Of a stretch of 64,000 bases of DNA, positions 1-13,607 are shown piece after piece. The stretch lies in the NCBI RefSeq assembly GCF_025961475.1, contig NZ_JAOQNS010000009.1:86587-150586 (forward strand). The letters run 5' to 3'. A program made the translations under genes and the position numbers. The DNA comes from Rhodobium gokarnense. Lineage in GTDB: Bacteria; Pseudomonadota; Alphaproteobacteria; Rhizobiales; Rhodobiaceae. The notes under the pieces were generated by a model. It did no database searches. It was not told the origin of the DNA and saw nothing but the letters and a program-made list of their open reading frames with translations. Within the stretch, counting starts at the first letter, position 1; every line of letters begins with the position of its first letter.

Positions 1-13
1 CCGCCGATTCGCC

Positions 14-649
14 TCATCGGTCCGCTCGCAACGGCCCGTGCTGACGCAAAAGGGTGGAGGACAGCGGGTTGAGCGGGGCGTGCAGGAAGGTCCAGGCCGG
101 CGCCGGGCGGAGCGCGAAATCGCCGGCCTCATCCTCCGCGATACGGGCGTGGCGGTAGACCTCGGCCATCGGCGCAAACAGCGGCGAGAGCGACGCCCCC
201 GGCCGGTCGACAATGGCGATCGGCAGCGTGTCGACGATCTGCCGCCAGAACTGCCAGCGGTGGAAGCCGGCAAGGTTGTCGGCGCCCATCACCCAGACGA
301 AGTTGACGCCCGGCCGGCGCCGCCTGAGGAAGGCGATGGTGTCGGCGGAATAGGAAAGCCCCTCGGTCGCCTCGAACGCGGTGACGGTGAAGCGCGGATG
401 GTCGGCGAGCCTGCGCACGGCCGCGACCCGCGCCTCAAGGGCTTCCAGCTCGCTGTGGTCCTTCAGGGGATTGCCCGGGGTGACCAGCCACCAGATGCGG
501 TCGAGGCCGAGCCGCCTGAGCGCCGTCAGCGCCACGTGGAAATGGCCGTCATGGGGCGGATTGAAGGAGCCGCCGAACAGCCCGACCGTCAGTCCGGCAT
601 CGCCCGGCGGCACCTGGTAGAGCGAATGGGCTTCGGCAAGATCGATCAC
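14..649 (-). CDS. nadD: Nicotinate-nucleotide adenylyltransferase
   Basis: NadD transfers AMP from ATP to nicotinate mononucleotide, making nicotinate adenine dinucleotide in NAD synthesis, in the cytoplasm. The 211-residue product carries the nucleotidyltransferase signature GGSFNPPHDGH near residue 26 and the second motif SSTLLR near the C-terminus; the length is normal for the family. The start taken is a GTG at 649; the few residues before the GLFGGSF core are poorly conserved, so a slightly later start is possible. It is the last visible gene of the minus-strand block rplU-rpmA-obgE-proB-proA-nadD, an order common in Hyphomicrobiales. The operon probably continues beyond the left edge of the window. 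Confidence 0.93.
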   Translation of the reverse strand: MIDLAEAHSLYQVPPGDAGLTVGLFGGSFNPPHDGHFHVALTALRRLGLDRIWWLVTPGNPLKDHSELEALEARVAAVRRLADHPRFTVTAFEATEGLSYSADTIAFLRRRRPGVNFVWVMGADNLAGFHRWQFWRQIVDTLPIAIVDRPGASLSPLFAPMAEVYRHARIAEDEAGDFALRPAPAWTFLHAPLNPLSSTLLRQHGPLRADR

Positions 650-688
650 GGGCGGAGCATCACGGCCTGGCCACCGGCGGGCGCGTCC

Positions 689-1974
689 TCACGGGCGGAC
701 CTGCCCGCTGCCGCGCACCCGGTACTTGAAGCTGGTGAGCTGTTCGACGCCGACCGGCCCGCGCGCATGCATGCGCCCGGTGGCAATCCCGATTTCCGCG
801 CCCATGCCGAACTCGCCGCCGTCCGCGAACTGGGTCGAGGCGTTGTGCATCACGATCGCCGAATCCACCTCCGCCAGGAATTTCTCGGCCGCCGCCGCAT
901 CGTCGGTGACGATGCTCTCGGTATGGCTGGAGCCGTAGCGGGCGATATGGGCCATCGCCTCGTCGATGCCGCCGACCACCTTCACGGAGATGATGGCGTC
1001 GAGATACTCCGTCGACCAGTCTGCCTCGCTCGCCGCCTCGATGCCATCGACGGCAGAGCATGCCTCCTCGTCGCCGCGCACGGCGCAGCCGGCGGCCTGC
1101 AGGTCGGCGACAATGGCCGGAAGGTGGCTGGCGACGACGGACCGGTCGATCAACAGGGTTTCTGCCGCCCCGCAGATGCCGGTGCGGCGCATCTTGGCGT
1201 TAAGGACGATGGAGCGCGCCATGGCGAGGTCGGCCGCCTCGTGGATGTAGACGTGGCAAATGCCTTCCAGATGGGCGAACACGGGCACGCGCGCCTCTTC
1301 CTGGACGCGGCCGACAAGGCCCTTGCCGCCGCGCGGCACGATGACGTCGAGAGTGCCGCCGAGCCCCTTGAGCATTTCGCCAACGGCGGCGCGGTCGCGG
1401 GTCGGCACGATCTGGATCGCGTCCTCAGGCAGCCCGGCTTCGAGCAGCCCGCGGACGAGGCAGCCATGGATCGCCCGCGAGGAGGCAAAGGAATCCGATC
1501 CGCCGCGCAGGATCACGGCATTGCCGGCCTTCAGGCACAGCGCGCCGGCGTCGGCGGTGACGTTCGGCCGGCTCTCATAGATGACGCCGATGACGCCGAG
1601 CGGCGTGCGCACGCGCTCGATGGCAAGACCGTTCGGCCGCTCCCAGGACGAAATCGTGGTGCCGACCGGATCGGCAAGCTCGGCAATAGCCTCGATGCCG
1701 GCAGCTATCCCCTCGATCCGCTCCGGCGTCAGCTTCAGGCGGTCGATGAAGGACGCGGCCATGCCGTCGGCCTTGGCGCGCGAGACGTCCTCGGCATTGG
1801 CGGCGAGCAATTGCGCGGCCGAGCAGCGGACCATCCGCGCCATGGCGCGCAGCGCGCGGTTCTTCTCTTCGCTCGGGGCATTCGCCATCACCCGGGAGGC
1901 GGCCCGCGCCCTCGCGCCGATGTCGGCCATGACGGCGGCAACGTCGTCCACGGTTTTCGTTGCGGTCTCAAGCA

Positions 1975-1978
<4 letters not shown>
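689..1978 (-). CDS. proA: Gamma-glutamyl phosphate reductase
   Basis: ProA reduces gamma-glutamyl phosphate to glutamate-5-semialdehyde with NADPH, the second step of proline synthesis. The product has 429 residues, full length for the family, with an aldehyde-dehydrogenase-like fold. The catalytic cysteine lies in the segment [13 protein letters not shown], and the preceding PRGGKGL segment is also typical. The ATG at 1978 overlaps the proB stop codon in an ATGA junction, so ProB and ProA are translationally coupled. They act consecutively on an unstable intermediate. Confidence 0.95.
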
Positions 1979-4699
<2,721 letters not shown>

Positions 4700-4702
4700 C
4701 GC

Positions 4703-5302
4703 TTACCAGGCCTTCAGCGCGGCCCAGACGGGCCGTTCCAGCACGAAGCGCTCGACGCTGACGATGCCGGCGGCGCCAAGCGAATAGATGATGCCGTTGG
4801 CGCGGAACTGGAAGCCGCACTTCTCGATCACCCGGCGTGAGGCCGGATTGGTCACCCGACAGGCGGCGTTGATCTCGGTGAGGTCGGTCGACTCAAAGAC
4901 ATGGTCGATGATGCGGTGCGCGGCCTCGGTCGCAAAGCCCTTGCCCCAGAACGGCACGCCGATCCAGTAGCCGATATGGATTTCCTTTTCCTCCATGATC
5001 TCCACGACGCCGCAGGCGCCGACGAGATGGCGCGCACCGTTGCCGTCCGGCTGCGTCCAGATCAGGAACTTGCCGAGTGCGGGATGCTTGCCGGCACCCT
5101 TTTCCTCGATCCAGCGATGGGCGTCCTCGACCCCGTAGGGGTAGGGGATCGACATCGCCATCTCGGCGATCCGGCGGTCGTTCACGACCGCGGCGATGGT
5201 TTCGGCGTCTTCATGGCGCGGCGGCGCCAGTTCGAGCCGGTCGGTGGTCAGAAGAAGGTCGTCTTCGCTTTCAAGGTCTTCCAGTCCGTCGTCGGTGCAC
5301 AT
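4703..5302 (-). CDS. GNAT family N-acetyltransferase, RimJ/RimL-like
   Basis: A 199-residue GNAT acetyltransferase related to its downstream neighbour. It has an acidic N-terminal extension before the family start [17 protein letters not shown]. The acetyl-CoA region appears as [20 protein letters not shown], followed by [13 protein letters not shown]. The ATG at 5302 is used; three bases separate its stop from the next gene. The two tandem GNAT genes probably arose by duplication. They sit downstream of rpmA but beyond a strong hairpin at 5396-5427, so their expression may depend on read-through or on a promoter in the 5303-5395 gap. Confidence 0.85.
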   Translation of the reverse strand: MCTDDGLEDLESEDDLLLTTDRLELAPPRHEDAETIAAVVNDRRIAEMAMSIPYPYGVEDAHRWIEEKGAGKHPALGKFLIWTQPDGNGARHLVGACGVVEIMEEKEIHIGYWIGVPFWGKGFATEAAHRIIDHVFESTDLTEINAACRVTNPASRRVIEKCGFQFRANGIIYSLGAAGIVSVERFVLERPVWAALKAW

Positions 5303-5395
5303 GGCACTCTCCCCGTTGCACCCCGGTCGCTTGCGGCCGGGAGGGCATGCGCTCTGGCTCTCCTTGAAAAGCGCCTTCGGGTGGGGCCCGACGAC

Positions 5396-5427
5396 AAAAG
5401 GGGAGCCGGTTTTTCCGACTCCCCTTG
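5396..5427 (-). terminator. Intrinsic terminator downstream of rpmA
   Basis: On the minus strand a stem of about 12 pairs (AAGGGGAGTCGG with CCGGCTCCCCTT, one G-T pair) closes a five-A loop and is followed by TTTTG. It lies about 60 bases past the rpmA stop, as expected for the end of the rplU-rpmA transcript. Confidence 0.75.
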
Positions 5428-5484
5428 TCTCTTTCCGGAGCTTGCTCCGCCGGGTCGTCGGACGCCGGCGAAGTGTTTCTCCGG

Positions 5485-5754
5485 CTATTCTGCTGCGGCG
5501 TTGGCCGGCTCGACCGACACGAAAGTGCGGCCATTTGCCTTACACGTGAAGGTCACAACACCCTCGATGGTGGCGAAGATGGTGTGGTCCTTGCCCATGC
5601 CGACATTGTCGCCCGGATGCCACTTGGTGCCGCGTTGGCGGGCGATGATGTTGCCCGGGATGACGTGTTCGCCGCCGAACTTCTTGATGCCGAGGCGTCG
5701 GCCCGCGGTATCGCGGCCGTTGCGCGACGAGCCGCCTGCTTTCTTATGTGCCAT
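5485..5754 (-). CDS. rpmA: 50S ribosomal protein L27
   Basis: L27 is a large-subunit protein whose N-terminus reaches the peptidyl transferase centre. The 89-residue product begins [15 protein letters not shown] and continues with the conserved [18 protein letters not shown] segment. It does not have the N-terminal extension that is cleaved in Firmicutes. It follows rplU after 27 bases, the near-universal rplU-rpmA pair. A short alanine-rich tail is present, as in many alphaproteobacteria. Confidence 0.97.
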   Translation of the reverse strand: MAHKKAGGSSRNGRDTAGRRLGIKKFGGEHVIPGNIIARQRGTKWHPGDNVGMGKDHTIFATIEGVVTFTCKANGRTFVSVEPANAAAE

Positions 5755-5781
5755 GGCGTAGTCTCCTCGTTCTGGCCTTGG

Positions 5782-6198
5782 TTACGCGTCCGCCGCCGTG
5801 GCGGGCTCTGCCGTGTCGGCGCTCGCCGGCGTGGCGGTTGCTGTCTCTTCCTTGGCCGGCTTGGCCGCCTTCTTGGCCTTGGCGCCGCCGGTCAGGATGT
5901 CGGTGATCCGCACCACAGTCTGGTGCTGGCGATGACCGTTGCGCCGCCGCGAATTCTTGCGCCGGCGCTTCTTGAAGATAATGATCTTGCGGGTCCGCGC
6001 CTGCTCGACGATCTCGCCGGTGACGCTGGCGCCCTCGACCATCGGCGCGCCGACCTGGGGCTCGCCGTCGCCGCCGACGAGGAGCACTTCCTCGAAGGTG
6101 ACGGTCTCGCCGGCATCGCCGGCAACCTTCTCGATTCGAATGACGTCTTCCGGGGCCACATGATACTGCTTGCCGCCGGTCTTGATGACTGCGAACAT
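5782..6198 (-). CDS. rplU: 50S ribosomal protein L21
   Basis: L21 binds 23S rRNA in the large subunit. The product is 138 residues: a normal L21 core starting [14 protein letters not shown] and including [16 protein letters not shown], plus a low-complexity Ala/Lys/Thr/Glu-rich C-terminal tail of about 35 residues, as in many alphaproteobacteria. An upstream in-frame start would add about 20 residues, but the family start is the ATG at 6198. It is the first gene of the minus-strand ribosomal/proline block. Its promoter must lie in 6199-6485, which it shares with a divergent oxygenase gene. Confidence 0.95.
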   Translation of the reverse strand: MFAVIKTGGKQYHVAPEDVIRIEKVAGDAGETVTFEEVLLVGGDGEPQVGAPMVEGASVTGEIVEQARTRKIIIFKKRRRKNSRRRNGHRQHQTVVRITDILTGGAKAKKAAKPAKEETATATPASADTAEPATAADA

Positions 6199-6379
6199 TG
6201 TCTCAATTCCTGCTGTGCCGCGCCCTGTGGCGCCGCGGAAAATCCGCGGACTTTTCAAGGACCTCGATGGTCGGGAGCCTCGGGCTGCGCATTGGGCGGT
6301 TTCCCGCCATTTCGCTCACAAGCCGCGCAATATACGGACCGCGCGCGCGAAGTCAACGCGCCCGGCCGACAATTCTCCC

Positions 6380-6393
6380 TTGATCCATATCAA
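6380..6393. promoter_or_regulatory. FNR/FixK-type binding site
   Basis: The sequence TTGATCCATATCAA is a perfect match to the FNR/FixK/Anr consensus TTGAT-N4-ATCAA. Its centre is about 99 bases before the ATG of the plus-strand oxygenase gene at 6486. A TATTTA element at 6413-6418 could be the -10, which would place the box near -40, the activator position of class II FNR promoters. It also lies in the divergent region upstream of rplU. Binding is inferred from sequence only. Confidence 0.6.
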
Positions 6394-6485
6394 GGCAATC
6401 TGCCGCAGGTTCTATTTAAGAAGAATTCAAACCAAAAAAACGATAATTCGGGCGTGAAACGATAAGGGCGCAGAAAGACGGAACG

Positions 6486-7103
6486 ATGCTCAACTACCAT
6501 CTGATCCGCAGCGTTCAGGCGGCAACGGAGCCATTCCGCTATTTTGCCGTGCCCCAGGCGCTGCCCGAAACGGCCTTGTGCCGTGTCCAGGCCGATTTCC
6601 CGATGATCCGCAATGCCGGCATCTTCCCGCTGTCGGAGCTTTCCTACGGACCGGCCTTTGCCGAGCTGATCGAGGAGATCCGCTCGCCGGAGCTGGAAGA
6701 AATCCTGTCGGAAAAGTTCGAGGTCGACCTTTCCGGCAAGCCGATCATGATCACCGTGCGCGGTCGCTGCCGCGCGACCGACGGCAAGATCCACACCGAC
6801 ACCGAATCCAAGGTCGTCACCTGCCTGCTCTATCTGAACGAGCCCTGGGAGGAATCCGGCGGCCGCCTGCGCCTGTTGCGCAACCACGACGACATCGACG
6901 ATGCCATCGTCGAGATCCCGCCCAATGGCGGCACGCTCGTCGCCTTTCGGCGCTCCGAAAACTCCTATCACGGCCACAAGCCCTATGAGGGACGGCGCCG
7001 CTACATCATGTTCAACTGGATCTCCAGCGAAGCGGCGATGAACCGCGAACTCGCCCGCCACCGCATGTCGGCGGCGCTGAAGCGGCTCAACCCGTTCTCC
7101 TGA
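6486..7103 (+). CDS. 2-oxoglutarate/Fe(II)-dependent oxygenase-like protein
   Basis: A 205-residue protein with the double-stranded beta-helix signature of prolyl-4-hydroxylase-like oxygenases. The iron-binding H-x-D is in GKIHTDTESK near residue 99, the distal His in SENSYHGHKP near residue 165, and a following Arg in EGRRRYIMF could bind 2-oxoglutarate. Such enzymes use O2 and 2-oxoglutarate to hydroxylate proteins or small molecules; the substrate here is unknown. A second gene of the same superfamily follows 78 bases downstream. The FNR/FixK-like box upstream suggests control by oxygen. Confidence 0.8.
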   Translation: MLNYHLIRSVQAATEPFRYFAVPQALPETALCRVQADFPMIRNAGIFPLSELSYGPAFAELIEEIRSPELEEILSEKFEVDLSGKPIMITVRGRCRATDGKIHTDTESKVVTCLLYLNEPWEESGGRLRLLRNHDDIDDAIVEIPPNGGTLVAFRRSENSYHGHKPYEGRRRYIMFNWISSEAAMNRELARHRMSAALKRLNPFS

Positions 7104-7690
7104 GCCGCTTTTTGCGGCTCAAACCATACGATGCGCCGCTTCGGCGGCTGGTTCGTTTAAAGGCGCCGCCCGTGCGGCAGGATGTTTGCCATGCTCGACA
7201 CCGCCCGCAGCCAGAGGATCAAGGCCACCTTCCTGAAGGCACTGGCCGCCGCCGATGACGTGGCTGATCCCTATCCCCACTGGCACCTGGACGCGACCAT
7301 TCCGGACGACGTCGTCGACGCCATTGTCGCGCTGCCCTTCGCGCCCCCCGAGGACGCCGTCTTCGACGGCCGCCGCGAGGCCAACAACCAGACCCGCGTC
7401 TTCTTCGGCAAGGAGCTGCAGAAGGAGCACCCGGTCGCCGCCGACCTCGCCGCCGCCCTCGGTGACGAGGAGGTGGTTGCGGCACTGGAAAAAACCTGCG
7501 ACGTCGACCTCTCCAAGGGCCAGCTCCGCATCGAATACTGCCTCGACACGGACGGCTTCTGGCTCGAGCCGCACACCGACATCGCCGTCAAGCAGTTCAC
7601 CATGCTGATCTATCTCTCCGGCGAGCCGGAGCTGGCCGACGCCGGCACCGACGTCTACGACACCGACATGAACCTCGTCGCCACGTCCCC

Positions 7691-9578
<1,888 letters not shown>

Positions 9579-9586
<8 letters not shown>

Positions 9587-9938
9587 GGCTCCTCCCTTTC
9601 CGCGCAGACGCCTTTTCTTCGTCTCGTAGGTCTTGCGCTGCTTTTCCGGTATTGGTTTCTGCTTCGAGGGTAGCGGACTCGGAGGCTCGACCGCACGAGG
9701 TTTCGGGATTCTGCCCACAGGCGAGCCCGACCGGATCGATCCCGAATCCGAGGTCGACGAAGCCGACGATGATCGACCAGAGGGTCTCGAGGAATTCGCG
9801 CTTCTGGTCCTCGGTGAGATCGCTGTCGGCGAGCATATGCTCGTAGAGCGCCACGTCGAGCGTCAGCACCGGGCGGGACGTCGGTGCTGACGGCTCGGAT
9901 GTCGTTTCGTCCGGCATGGGGCCGCGGTCGTCACTCAT
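9579..9938 (-). CDS. Hypothetical protein upstream of the recombinase
   Basis: A 119-residue protein of unknown function. It begins at an ATG at 9938 preceded by GGAGG nine bases upstream; a longer frame to 10166 overlaps the next gene and looks spurious. The N-terminal third is Pro/Ser/Thr-rich. The middle (DVALYEHMLADSDLT and EFLETLWSIIVGFVDLGFG) looks like a small helical domain. The C-terminus is charged. Its stop overlaps the recombinase start, so the two are translationally coupled and it may affect recombination or its control. Confidence 0.6.
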
Positions 9939-9954
9939 TGGATCGCGCCTCCGT

Positions 9955-10644
9955 TCATTGAGGGCCAGGCCGGGAACGGTGGCCACCGCGGGGTGTTGAA
10001 CGGGTGCGCTGCGTTTCCGTCCCGCCTCGATCGGACGGGCGGCTGCGAGATTTCTCCTGACTTCTCTGCGCTTCCCGCTCGGCCTTCTCCGCGTCGATCT
10101 GCGGGCGGTAGAAGCGCTCATCGAGGTCCTTGCCCCAGTCGAAGAGCTCGGCGGTCTCGACCGCACGGAACTCCTCGATCATCAGCGACTTGGCATAGGC
10201 GTCGGTAATGCCGAATTCCTGGCCGAGGGTCTGGGCCTGATGGGCGAAGGCGCGGTTGAAGCTCAGCTTGTCGCCGTTCTCCACCGTGACGCCGATGTCG
10301 ACGGCGTATTGGTACGCACCCTGCCTTTGCTCGTCGGTCAGCTTTTCCGCGCGCTCGGCGAATTCCTTGCGCAGGTCGTTCATGCTTTGGCCGGTGCGTT
10401 CCTTGAACAGATCGCGCAGAACGGTTTCGGCCTTGGTCGTGTCGAAGCGTTCGGAGCGGGCAAAGGCATAGGAATAGTCGCCGAGCTTGTCCTTGAAGGC
10501 GCCCGACTTGACGATTTCCCGCTCGATGATGCCGGTGATCGCCATCGCCTCGTCGAACTGGCGGTCGGACAGCAAGCGGCCCGGGAAGCTTTCGCGGGCG
10601 GTGGCCACGCGCTCGTTTTCTTTCGGATCATAGAAGTAATTCAC
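9955..10644 (-). CDS. Hypothetical protein of the transfer-like region
   Basis: A 229-residue, mostly helical and highly charged protein that I do not recognise. The start is a GTG at 10644 with AAGGAGAG upstream; the frame stays open further, but without a matching ribosome site. The first 180 residues appear globular, with an aromatic-rich opening (NYFYDPKENERVATARESF). The tail is Arg/Ser/Gly-rich and probably disordered. It lies 16 bases before the small gene upstream of the recombinase and heads a minus-strand group. An AT-rich stretch at 10680-10720 may hold its promoter. Confidence 0.65.
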   Translation of the reverse strand: MNYFYDPKENERVATARESFPGRLLSDRQFDEAMAITGIIEREIVKSGAFKDKLGDYSYAFARSERFDTTKAETVLRDLFKERTGQSMNDLRKEFAERAEKLTDEQRQGAYQYAVDIGVTVENGDKLSFNRAFAHQAQTLGQEFGITDAYAKSLMIEEFRAVETAELFDWGKDLDERFYRPQIDAEKAEREAQRSQEKSRSRPSDRGGTETQRTRSTPRGGHRSRPGPQ

Positions 10645-10764
10645 GGTTCTCTCTCCTTTCGTTGGCTGGCGAGAACATTTAGCGAACATAATATGATTAT
10701 ATTCCTAGTATTGCCAAGCAAAACCGGCGCAAGATTGTTGCGTTTTATTTTCCGTAAGCTTGGG

Positions 10765-11244
10765 TCATCGTGCCGGACCTTTGCGTCGGTCCTGACCGGA
10801 GCGGCGGTTCGTTGAGCGCCGGAAGGCGAGACGCAAATCACCGCGAAGATTGTTTTCGCGCATCGACTGCTTGACGATCCTGCCGAGCTCGCGGGCCTCG
10901 AAGTCACGGATTTTGTCGAGCCGGACGTGATGGGCGGCCCTGACTTCCCGTTCGGCCTGCCGAAGCGTGTCGGCCGGTGAGAAGCGGTCATGGGCGGCCC
11001 GAGGGTGCTGCAGGGTTCTCTTGGGTGTGCCGGCCTCGTTGATCATCCGGCGCCGGGCGACCTCGACACGGGTCGCATGGTTGGTCCGGAACAGATGTTC
11101 TTCCCTCGCGACTGCCTTGTCGCAGCGCTGTATGAGGTCATCGGCGCGCCGCCATTGATGAGGCGACTGGATGCCGTGCGCCTCATGGCGTAAGGCCACC
11201 CGGTCGAAGGTCCGCCGCAATTCTTCGCTCAGCGTCAAAGCCAT
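10765..11244 (-). CDS. Hypothetical Arg/His-rich protein
   Basis: A 159-residue, strongly basic helical protein with no recognised domain. It contains many Arg and His residues and ends in a basic tail (RRSTNRRSGQDRRKG). Such composition is frequent in nucleic-acid-binding accessory proteins of transfer elements, but nothing in the sequence proves that role. The ATG at 11244 precedes MALTLSEELRRTFDR. It is in line with the other minus-strand genes of the block. Confidence 0.6.
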   Translation of the reverse strand: MALTLSEELRRTFDRVALRHEAHGIQSPHQWRRADDLIQRCDKAVAREEHLFRTNHATRVEVARRRMINEAGTPKRTLQHPRAAHDRFSPADTLRQAEREVRAAHHVRLDKIRDFEARELGRIVKQSMRENNLRGDLRLAFRRSTNRRSGQDRRKGPAR

Positions 11245-11306
11245 GGTGAGCCTCGCTTTCTGGGCAGAATTTGCATGTCGAGCGGCAAATCCGGCAGACT
11301 TTCAAG

Positions 11307-11558
11307 ATGCGTTATTTTGAAGATCAACAGGATGTGCGCGATTGGCTCGAACCGCTGACCTATGCGGAATTCTGGCGTGAGGTCTCGACGTTCGATCTGC
11401 GTCTGCAATCGAAAGAGAATTGCGACGGACAGATAGCCAGCGGTGCCATCGATGAGGCGACGGTGCTGCGCGTGCTGAAGGGCATGGTGCGCATGCAGGT
11501 CATCGATCAGCAGAACCTGCCGCCGCACGATTACGTCGCGCCGCTCTCGATGCACTGA
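11307..11558 (+). CDS. Possible small acidic protein (hypothetical)
   Basis: An 83-residue open frame on the plus strand inside a minus-strand block. The translation (starting MRYFEDQQDVRDWLEP) is acidic and of normal composition, with hydrophobic positions spaced as in a folded helical protein. An alternative frame on the opposite strand is Arg/His-rich and looks like a shadow. No strong ribosome binding site precedes the ATG. I do not recognise the protein; support is moderate. Confidence 0.4.
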   Translation: MRYFEDQQDVRDWLEPLTYAEFWREVSTFDLRLQSKENCDGQIASGAIDEATVLRVLKGMVRMQVIDQQNLPPHDYVAPLSMH

Positions 11559-11575
11559 GCGGACGACTTGAGCGC

Positions 11576-11845
11576 TCATCGCTTTCCCTCCGCTTTGTGG
11601 GCGAAGCGGAGCCAGCCGCATGTGCCGTCCGTCGGATATTCGGTGATCGCGCCGTAGGGGCCGAGATAGGTGCAGCGTGTGTAGTGCCGTGCCGAATAGG
11701 TCGCATAGCTGTTCGGCCCGGTCGGACGCCAGTCGTGGGACCAGATGACATGTGGCAGGCCGTAAAGCTGGTAGATGCCAAACATGAGCGCCGGCACGAC
11801 GATCCAGAGGAAGAACGACGGACGGATCAAGCGTGGGGTCTTCAT
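11576..11845 (-). CDS. Small single-pass membrane protein
   Basis: An 89-residue protein with one predicted membrane segment (FFLWIVVPALMFGIYQLYGL) near residues 9-28, followed by a Tyr- and Trp-rich region with two Cys residues, probably outside the cytoplasm. The ATG at 11845 overlaps the stop of the coupling-protein gene in an ATGA junction, so it is coupled to it. The role is unknown; its position suggests an accessory part of the transfer apparatus. Confidence 0.65.
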   Translation of the reverse strand: MKTPRLIRPSFFLWIVVPALMFGIYQLYGLPHVIWSHDWRPTGPNSYATYSARHYTRCTYLGPYGAITEYPTDGTCGWLRFAHKAEGKR

Positions 11846-13251
11846 GACGCGTCTCCCCCACCGTCTTTCGGATCGGTGTTCTGAGGCGTGGGATCGAGGG
11901 TGATCTTCGGGTCGGGCGTCAGGACGCCGCCTTCGAGCGGGTTCTGCTGGAGATCGAAGCAGTAGGGCGCGATCTGGTGCTGGCCGATCTTTTTGGCATG
12001 TATCCAGCCGACATCCTTGACGTGGATGATCTGATCGTCGGCTGGCAGGCGCATCAGTTCGTCGGGCGTGAACAGGCGCTCTTTCGAGATGTTGATGGTG
12101 CCGGAGAACGCGTCCCTGTCGGAATTGACCCCGATCGACCGGGAGACGGCGAGCGCTTCGCCCATAGCGCGGGAGACATGCTCCGCTTCCTTGATCGAGG
12201 AAAAGCCGAACCACTGCTTGATGACGGCGTTCTCGTCGATGGTGGCGGTTTCCTTGTCGCCGTATTTGCGCTCGATCTCGGAGCGCGATTGCGCAATCAG
12301 ATGGCAGGTTCCGCCATAGCCGCGCATGGTGGTCAGTTGCGAGATGAGGGCTTTTAAGGGCGCGTTGGTGAACTCGTCGAGGATGAAGCTCACCGGCGGG
12401 GCGTTGCCCGACAGGACCACTTCCATGAAGGATTGCAGCTGCAGGGCATAGTCGGCGCCGAGCCGCTCCATGTGGCGGACGGGACCGGCAAGGAAGATGA
12501 CGAACTTCTCGCGGAGCAGCCGTTCATGGGAATGCGTCGCGGCGACGCCGACCGTGTGGAGCGCGCTTCCCGCACCATAGATACGGACGGATTTGAGGGC
12601 AGCGGTCCTGTGCTGGGGGAAGTGCTCTTCGTTCGCGCCCATGCCGATGACATCACGGGCGAGCGCCTGTAGCGCTTCGTCGCCTTCCTCGGCCTCGATC
12701 CTGGCCATGGCGAGAAGCATTTCTGGATCGGAGAGCAGCGACCAGACGCCGCCGGGCGTTCCGAGCCTCGGATTGCGCACGAGCAGCGTAGAGAGCGCGA
12801 ACTCAATCAGGGTGCGGGGACAGTCCATCCAATAGGCGTTCCTCTGGTCCCGCGGCGGCTCCTCGATCAGAGCCTGTGTCGCGTTCTCGGCGGAGAAAAT
12901 CAGCTCGCCGTTTTCCTTGACGTGGGAGGCAATGACGGCGCCGAAGCGGTTGAGCGAGATACGGTGCGGATTGTCGTGTCCGATCACCCCGAAATCGTCG
13001 ACGATTGCGACCTTGCGGCCATGCATGACGCACATCTCCGCACATTGGGCGGCGATCTCGCCTTCCTTGGAATCCGCGATGACGATGGCGCGGGCATGAT
13101 CGGCGATCAGCGACTGCAGCCAGGGCACGGCCCCGCAGGTGGTCTTGCCCCCGCCGGCGGCGGACAGAAGCAGTGAGTGCGCGTGCTTCGGGGCGTAGAT
13201 CGGCTGGCCGTCATGGCTCACCCCGATGATGCGGCGAACGATCTGGGCCAT
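11842..13251 (-). CDS. TraG/VirD4-type coupling ATPase without its own membrane anchor
   Basis: A 469-residue ATPase of the type IV coupling protein kind, which brings relaxase-bound DNA to a secretion channel. Walker A is AAGGGKTT at residues 31-38 and Walker B is FILDEFTNA. The downstream segments MRGYGGTCHLIAQSRSEIE and ENAVIKQWFGFSS match the family. Usual members start with two membrane helices; here the ATPase begins almost directly with the P-loop. The gene just upstream encodes a two-helix membrane protein and shares a TGATG junction, so the anchor may be supplied as a separate polypeptide. Confidence 0.85.
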   Translation of the reverse strand: MAQIVRRIIGVSHDGQPIYAPKHAHSLLLSAAGGGKTTCGAVPWLQSLIADHARAIVIADSKEGEIAAQCAEMCVMHGRKVAIVDDFGVIGHDNPHRISLNRFGAVIASHVKENGELIFSAENATQALIEEPPRDQRNAYWMDCPRTLIEFALSTLLVRNPRLGTPGGVWSLLSDPEMLLAMARIEAEEGDEALQALARDVIGMGANEEHFPQHRTAALKSVRIYGAGSALHTVGVAATHSHERLLREKFVIFLAGPVRHMERLGADYALQLQSFMEVVLSGNAPPVSFILDEFTNAPLKALISQLTTMRGYGGTCHLIAQSRSEIERKYGDKETATIDENAVIKQWFGFSSIKEAEHVSRAMGEALAVSRSIGVNSDRDAFSGTINISKERLFTPDELMRLPADDQIIHVKDVGWIHAKKIGQHQIAPYCFDLQQNPLEGGVLTPDPKITLDPTPQNTDPKDGGGDAS

Positions 13252-13607
13252 CAGCGCATCCCCGCCCGTCTTTGGGCGTCGTCATCGGCGAGCGCCGAGC
13301 CTTTCGGCTTGCCGCCAATGCGGTCGAGCTCCGTCAGCACGCCTTCGCGTTTTTGCAGGTTCAATACTGCCTTGATCACATCGATCAGGGTGAGGAACGC
13401 GCCAAACCCCGTGATGACGCTGAGGAGCCGGAACTGCCACCACGCGTACCCGTCCTCCGGCCACATGGCCCAGGCCATGAAGCCGAACAGGAACGCGCCG
13501 AGGAACTTGACGTTGATCCTGATGATCGCCCCGACCTTCCGACGAAACGCCGCCGAGGCCGGCTTTGCCGCAGGTTCGGGGATTGTCGTGCGGTGAGATC
13601 GCATCAT
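13251..13607 (-). CDS. Two-helix membrane protein next to the coupling ATPase
   Basis: A 118-residue protein with two hydrophobic segments (INVKFLGAFLFGFMAWAMW near residues 30-48 and WQFRLLSVITGFGAFLTLI near residues 57-75) and charged ends. GGAGG lies eight bases before the ATG at 13607. The stop overlaps the start of the coupling ATPase. The arrangement matches the missing N-terminal membrane domain of VirD4-like proteins, so I infer it anchors or recruits the ATPase. It could instead be an unrelated membrane protein. Confidence 0.7.
   Translation of the reverse strand: MMRSHRTTIPEPAAKPASAAFRRKVGAIIRINVKFLGAFLFGFMAWAMWPEDGYAWWQFRLLSVITGFGAFLTLIDVIKAVLNLQKREGVLTELDRIGGKPKGSALADDDAQRRAGMR

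Noticed and set aside
5303-6465. 346-codon plus-strand frame opposite rpmA and rplU
   Set aside because: An antisense shadow of two ribosomal protein genes.
7102-7120. Hairpin GAGCCGC-TTTTT-GCGGCTC between the oxygenase genes as a terminator
   Set aside because: No T tract follows on either strand; the structure alone is weak evidence.
9938-10166. Upstream extension of the gene before the recombinase
   Set aside because: The extension is Arg/Ser-rich, overlaps the next gene in another frame, and a good ribosome site supports the ATG at 9938.
11235-11861. 208-codon minus-strand frame between the transfer genes
   Set aside because: It overlaps the coupled 89-residue membrane-protein gene in another frame and has an Arg/His-rich shadow composition.
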